This document shows, piece by piece, positions 5,664-7,884 of a stretch of DNA of 7,884 nt (within the stretch, counting starts at the first letter, position 1; the number at the start of each line of letters is the position of its first letter). Made by a program: the position numbers and the translations under genes. The notes beneath the pieces were generated by a model. That model did not search any database, had not been told where the DNA came from, and worked only from the letters and a program-made list of their open reading frames with translations. This DNA comes from Synechococcales cyanobacterium PMM_0085 (lineage in GTDB: Bacteria; Cyanobacteriota; Cyanobacteriia; Elainellales; Elainellaceae). The stretch spans positions 1-7,884 of the forward strand of contig CASBQJ010000198.1 of assembly GCA_949127705.1 (NCBI GenBank), in the 5' to 3' direction.

Positions 5664-7307
5664 ATGAGTATTCAGAGTATTCAAACTATTTCGACGCAGC
5701 CGTTTTCTGGCCAAAAGCCCGGTACATCCGGCCTGCGGAAGTCTGTTCCGACCTTTCAACAGCCACACTATCTCCAGAACTTTGTCCAGTCGATTTTTGA
5801 CAGCCTAGAAGACTATCAAGGGCAAACATTGGTGGTGGGCGGTGATGGCCGATACTTTAACCGAGATGCGACGCAAATCATCTTGAAAATGGCAGCGGCG
5901 AACGGGTTTGGCCGAGTCAAAGTGGGGCAGCATGGCATCTTGTCTACCCCGGCAACGTCCTGCGTCATTCGTAAATACAATGCCCTGGGCGGGATTATTC
6001 TTTCGGCTAGCCACAACCCTGGTGGGTCTAACGGCGACTTTGGGATCAAATACAACACGGGTAATGGTGGCCCTGCGCCGGAAAAGGTGACGGAGGCAAT
6101 GTTTGCCCGCAGCAAAACCATTACCGAATATAAGATTTTGGCGGCGGCTGATGTTGATCTTGACACCCTAGGCGAGTTAACTCTGGGCGATATGGTGGTC
6201 GAAGTGATCGACTCTGTGGCCGATTACCAAGAACTGATGGAGTCTTTATTTGACTTCGATCGGATTCGCACGCTGCTGACGGACGGTGGCTTCCGCATGT
6301 GTATGGATTCGCTGCATGCGGTGACGGGTCCCTATGCCTATGCTATTTTTGAGCAGCGGTTGGGTGCCCCGGCGGGTACGGTGCAAAACGGGGTGCCGCT
6401 AGAAGATTTTGGTGGCGGACACCCCGATCCAAACTTGGTCTATGCCCACGACCTAGTGGATGTTTTGTTTGGTGAGAATGCGCCCGATTTTGGCGCAGCC
6501 TCGGATGGGGATGGCGATCGCAACATGATTTTGGGTCATCATTTCTTCGTCAACCCCAGTGATAGTCTGGCGATTCTGGCGGCCAATGCCAAGCTGGTTC
6601 CTGGCTACAAAGACGGGTTGGCTGGCATTGCCCGCTCCATGCCCACCAGCGCCGCCGCCGATCGCGTCGCTGCCCGGTTGGGAATTGCCTGTTTTGAAAC
6701 CCCCACGGGCTGGAAGTTCTTTGGTAACTTGCTGGATGCGGGCAAAGCGACGCTTTGCGGTGAAGAAAGTTTTGGCACCGGGTCTAACCATATTCGCGAA
6801 AAAGACGGCCTGTGGGCGGTGCTGTTTTGGCTGAATATTTTGGCCGTGCGGCAGCAGTCGGTGGAGGCGATCGTGCAAGAGCACTGGCAGATCTATGGCC
6901 GTAACTTCTACTCGCGGCACGATTATGAAGGGGTGGATAGCGATCGCGCCCAGGCTCTAGTCGATCACGTCCACGCCCAAATGCCCACCCTCAAAGGCAA
7001 AACCTTCGGCGCGTACGAAGTGGACTATGCCGATGACTTTGGCTACACCGACCCAATCGACGGCAGTATCAGCAAAAATCAGGGCATCCGCATTGGTTTC
7101 ACCGACGGATCTCGCCTGGTGCTGCGCCTTTCTGGCACGGGCACTCAGGGGGCGACGCTGCGGCTTTATCTGGAAAGCTACGAACCCAACATCGCCAAAC
7201 ACACCCTGGATCCGCAGGTGGCACTGGGCGGTTTGATTGAGATTGCTGAGGAACTGGCGCAAATTAAGTCGTTTACGGGCATGGACAAGCCCACGGTGAT
7301 TACGTGA
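5664..7307 (+). CDS. pgm: Phosphoglucomutase (alpha-D-glucose phosphate-specific)
   Basis: This 547-aa cytosolic enzyme interconverts glucose-1-phosphate and glucose-6-phosphate, linking glycogen synthesis and breakdown to central carbon metabolism. The four-domain mutase layout is complete. PGTSGLRK (residues 19-26) is the N-terminal substrate loop. SASHNPGG (114-121) holds the phosphoserine, Ser116. DGDGD (281-285) is the Mg-binding loop. Thr348-Gly349 and CGEESFGTGSNHIREKDG (365-382) recognise the sugar. RLSGTGTQGATLR (488-500) binds phosphate. Length and motifs match the long, rabbit-muscle-like PGM class rather than phosphomannomutases. ATG 5664 is preferred over TTG 5658 because AGAGGA (5652-5657) is then spaced 6 bp away. 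It lies 30 bp after ldhA and probably shares its transcript. All catalytic residues appear present. Confidence 0.95.
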   Translation: MSIQSIQTISTQPFSGQKPGTSGLRKSVPTFQQPHYLQNFVQSIFDSLEDYQGQTLVVGGDGRYFNRDATQIILKMAAANGFGRVKVGQHGILSTPATSCVIRKYNALGGIILSASHNPGGSNGDFGIKYNTGNGGPAPEKVTEAMFARSKTITEYKILAAADVDLDTLGELTLGDMVVEVIDSVADYQELMESLFDFDRIRTLLTDGGFRMCMDSLHAVTGPYAYAIFEQRLGAPAGTVQNGVPLEDFGGGHPDPNLVYAHDLVDVLFGENAPDFGAASDGDGDRNMILGHHFFVNPSDSLAILAANAKLVPGYKDGLAGIARSMPTSAAADRVAARLGIACFETPTGWKFFGNLLDAGKATLCGEESFGTGSNHIREKDGLWAVLFWLNILAVRQQSVEAIVQEHWQIYGRNFYSRHDYEGVDSDRAQALVDHVHAQMPTLKGKTFGAYEVDYADDFGYTDPIDGSISKNQGIRIGFTDGSRLVLRLSGTGTQGATLRLYLESYEPNIAKHTLDPQVALGGLIEIAEELAQIKSFTGMDKPTVIT

Positions 7308-7349
7308 TCTGAGCCTGAATGAACCTGCGATCGCGATAGATGTGGGAAA

Positions 7350-7408
7350 GGGCGGGTTTTGTTGATTAGATACGGGTACTACAGTTCAGATACTGGCTAA
7401 ACCCGCCC
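7350..7408. repeat. Inverted repeat with 10-bp arms, possible dispersed cyanobacterial element
   Basis: GGGCGGGTTT (7350-7359) pairs perfectly with AAACCCGCCC (7399-7408) around 39 bp. The right arm continues CTAC. The GC-rich arms with a long variable interior recall, from memory, the GGGCGGGTTT...AAACCCGCCC elements scattered between genes of many cyanobacteria. It lies 42 bp after the pgm stop. The right arm has no T-run after it, so termination is uncertain. It encodes nothing. Confidence 0.6.
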
Positions 7409-7447
7409 CTACGAACGCCTGTGTTTGCTTTGGAAATTGGTTAAATC

Positions 7448-7489
7448 GGTCTAAGAACATTTGAGCGATCGCCCAAATGTTCTCAGACC
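7448..7489. repeat. 42-bp near-palindrome centred on a HIP1 site
   Basis: The arms 7448-7463 (GGTCTAAGAACATTTG) and 7474-7489 (CAAATGTTCTCAGACC) are complementary except for one pair. Between them one mismatched pair (A7464/C7473) surrounds the perfect 8-bp palindrome GCGATCGC. In all, 19 of 21 pairs match. No T-run follows on either side. It lies between pgm and puuE and may terminate the pgm transcript or be a mobile palindromic repeat. Confidence 0.72.
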
Positions 7490-7508
7490 AGCTAATCCGG
7501 TTTGGCGT

Positions 7509-7534
7509 CTGTGGTCTAATGGCAGAGTCCACAG
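7509..7534 (+). other. Small hairpin in the puuE leader
   Basis: CTGTGG (7509-7514) pairs with CCACAG (7529-7534) around 14 nt, ending 12 nt before the puuE start codon. Two further inner pairs are possible after one mismatch. Its position would let it limit ribosome access, but a 6-bp stem can occur by chance. Confidence 0.35.
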
Positions 7535-7546
7535 TACATATCTCTT

Positions 7547-7884
7547 ATGGTTGCTGAATATTCTCGTGACGCGTCCCACGACTATCCCCGCGATTTGGTT
7601 GGGTATGGCCGCACCCCGCCTGATCCAAAATGGCCGCATCAGGCGCGGGTAGCGGTGCAGTTCGTGATCAATTATGAAGAAGGCGGGGAAACTTGCACCC
7701 TGCACGGCGATCAGTCGTCTGAAACATTTTTGTCGGAGATTGTTGGCGCAGAACCGCTGCTGGGCATTCGCCACATGAATATGGAATCGTGCTACGAGTA
7801 TGGCAGTCGGGCGGGGTTTTGGCGGCTGCACCGCATGTTTACTCAGCGGCAGATGCCGCTGACGGTGTATGGAGTGGCGATGGC
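7547..7884 (+). CDS. puuE: PuuE-type allantoinase (polysaccharide deacetylase family), 3'-truncated by window edge
   Basis: The frame starting at ATG 7547 stays open to the window edge, giving the first 112 residues of a protein that is usually about 300 long. It begins MVAEYSRDASHDYPRDLVGY and contains YGRTPPDPKWP (20-30), VAVQFVINYEEGGE (35-48), LHGDQSSETFLSEIVG (52-67), HMNMESCYEYGSRAGFWRL (76-94) and LTVYGVA (105-111). This order is characteristic of PuuE, the allantoinase of the NodB/polysaccharide-deacetylase fold that hydrolyses (S)-allantoin to allantoate in purine-nitrogen recovery; it is unrelated to the amidohydrolase allantoinases. An in-frame TAA at 7517-7519 with no other start between fixes ATG 7547, though no clear Shine-Dalgarno sequence precedes it. 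The gene is separated from pgm by 239 bp of repeats. Subfamily naming rests on the N-terminal third; a related deacetylase with another substrate is possible. Confidence 0.85.
   Translation, partial: MVAEYSRDASHDYPRDLVGYGRTPPDPKWPHQARVAVQFVINYEEGGETCTLHGDQSSETFLSEIVGAEPLLGIRHMNMESCYEYGSRAGFWRLHRMFTQRQMPLTVYGVAM

Larger units (their letters stand above)
466..7472. repeat. HIP1 octamers (GCGATCGC), 14 dispersed copies
   Basis: Copies start at 466, 1048, 1190, 1865, 2125, 3258, 3765, 3950, 4451, 4830, 6514, 6940, 7327 and 7465. This is about one per 560 bp, where an 8-mer would be expected about 0.1 times in a window of this size. HIP1 is a hallmark of many cyanobacterial genomes. Four copies are intergenic (2125, 4451, 7327, 7465); the rest lie in genes. 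Confidence 0.93.

Noticed and set aside
6453..6920. 155-codon minus-strand open frame inside pgm
   Set aside because: It is antisense to a fully conserved pgm region and shows no recognisable protein features.
7507..7536. tRNA-like segment resembling a D-arm (GGTCTAATGGCAGAGTCC)
   Set aside because: No acceptor stem, anticodon arm or T-loop motif follows; the downstream bases code for PuuE.
7308..7546. NtcA site (GTA-N8-TAC) expected for a nitrogen-salvage gene
   Set aside because: The closest match, around 7377-7394, has 12 rather than 8 bases between GTA and TAC.
7451..7831. 126-codon minus-strand open frame at the right end
   Set aside because: It overlaps the clearly conserved puuE frame and the HIP1-centred palindrome.

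Overview
The window is a piece of cyanobacterial chromosome. The evidence is the paired carboxysome shell genes ccmK3 and ccmK4, a cyanobacterial-type DnaN, and 14 copies of the octamer GCGATCGC (HIP1) in 7.9 kb, far above chance for an 8-mer. Moderate GC content and long palindromic intergenic repeats suggest a filamentous or Leptolyngbya-like lineage, but that placement is a guess.

Layout from left to right. The 3' part of dnaN (sliding clamp) enters at the left edge and ends in a clear intrinsic terminator. A Uma2-family (DUF820) nuclease-fold gene follows; its ribosome binding site and start codon are duplicated in tandem. Next come ccmK3 and ccmK4, two BMC-H shell proteins encoded away from any visible ccmLMNO cluster and separated by an unusually roomy 140-bp gap with its own candidate promoter. 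A 48-bp near-perfect palindrome overlaps the ccmK4 stop codon. On the minus strand lies a large predicted extracellular metalloprotease: two PPC-like domains, a Pro-rich 4-residue repeat linker, and an HEIGH zinc-protease domain. A divergent intergenic region of about 307 bp leads into ldhA (D-lactate dehydrogenase) and pgm (phosphoglucomutase), 30 bp apart and probably one operon. The last intergenic region (239 bp) holds two separate inverted-repeat elements and a small leader hairpin. It precedes the start of a puuE-type allantoinase, which runs off the right edge.

How the genes relate. ccmK3/ccmK4 products probably form mixed hexamers that adjust the carboxysome shell. pgm and ldhA fit together as the ends of a dark or fermentative route: glucose-1-phosphate released from glycogen is converted to glucose-6-phosphate, and pyruvate is finally reduced to D-lactate. 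puuE would open the allantoin ring for nitrogen salvage. The protease and the Uma2 protein have no evident functional link to their neighbours.

I do not see a convincing undescribed multi-gene system here. The points most worth a second look are the two large intergenic palindromes of like architecture, the separately promoted ccmK4, the domain make-up of the protease, the ldhA-pgm pairing, and three short tandem duplications at gene boundaries or in promoter regions.
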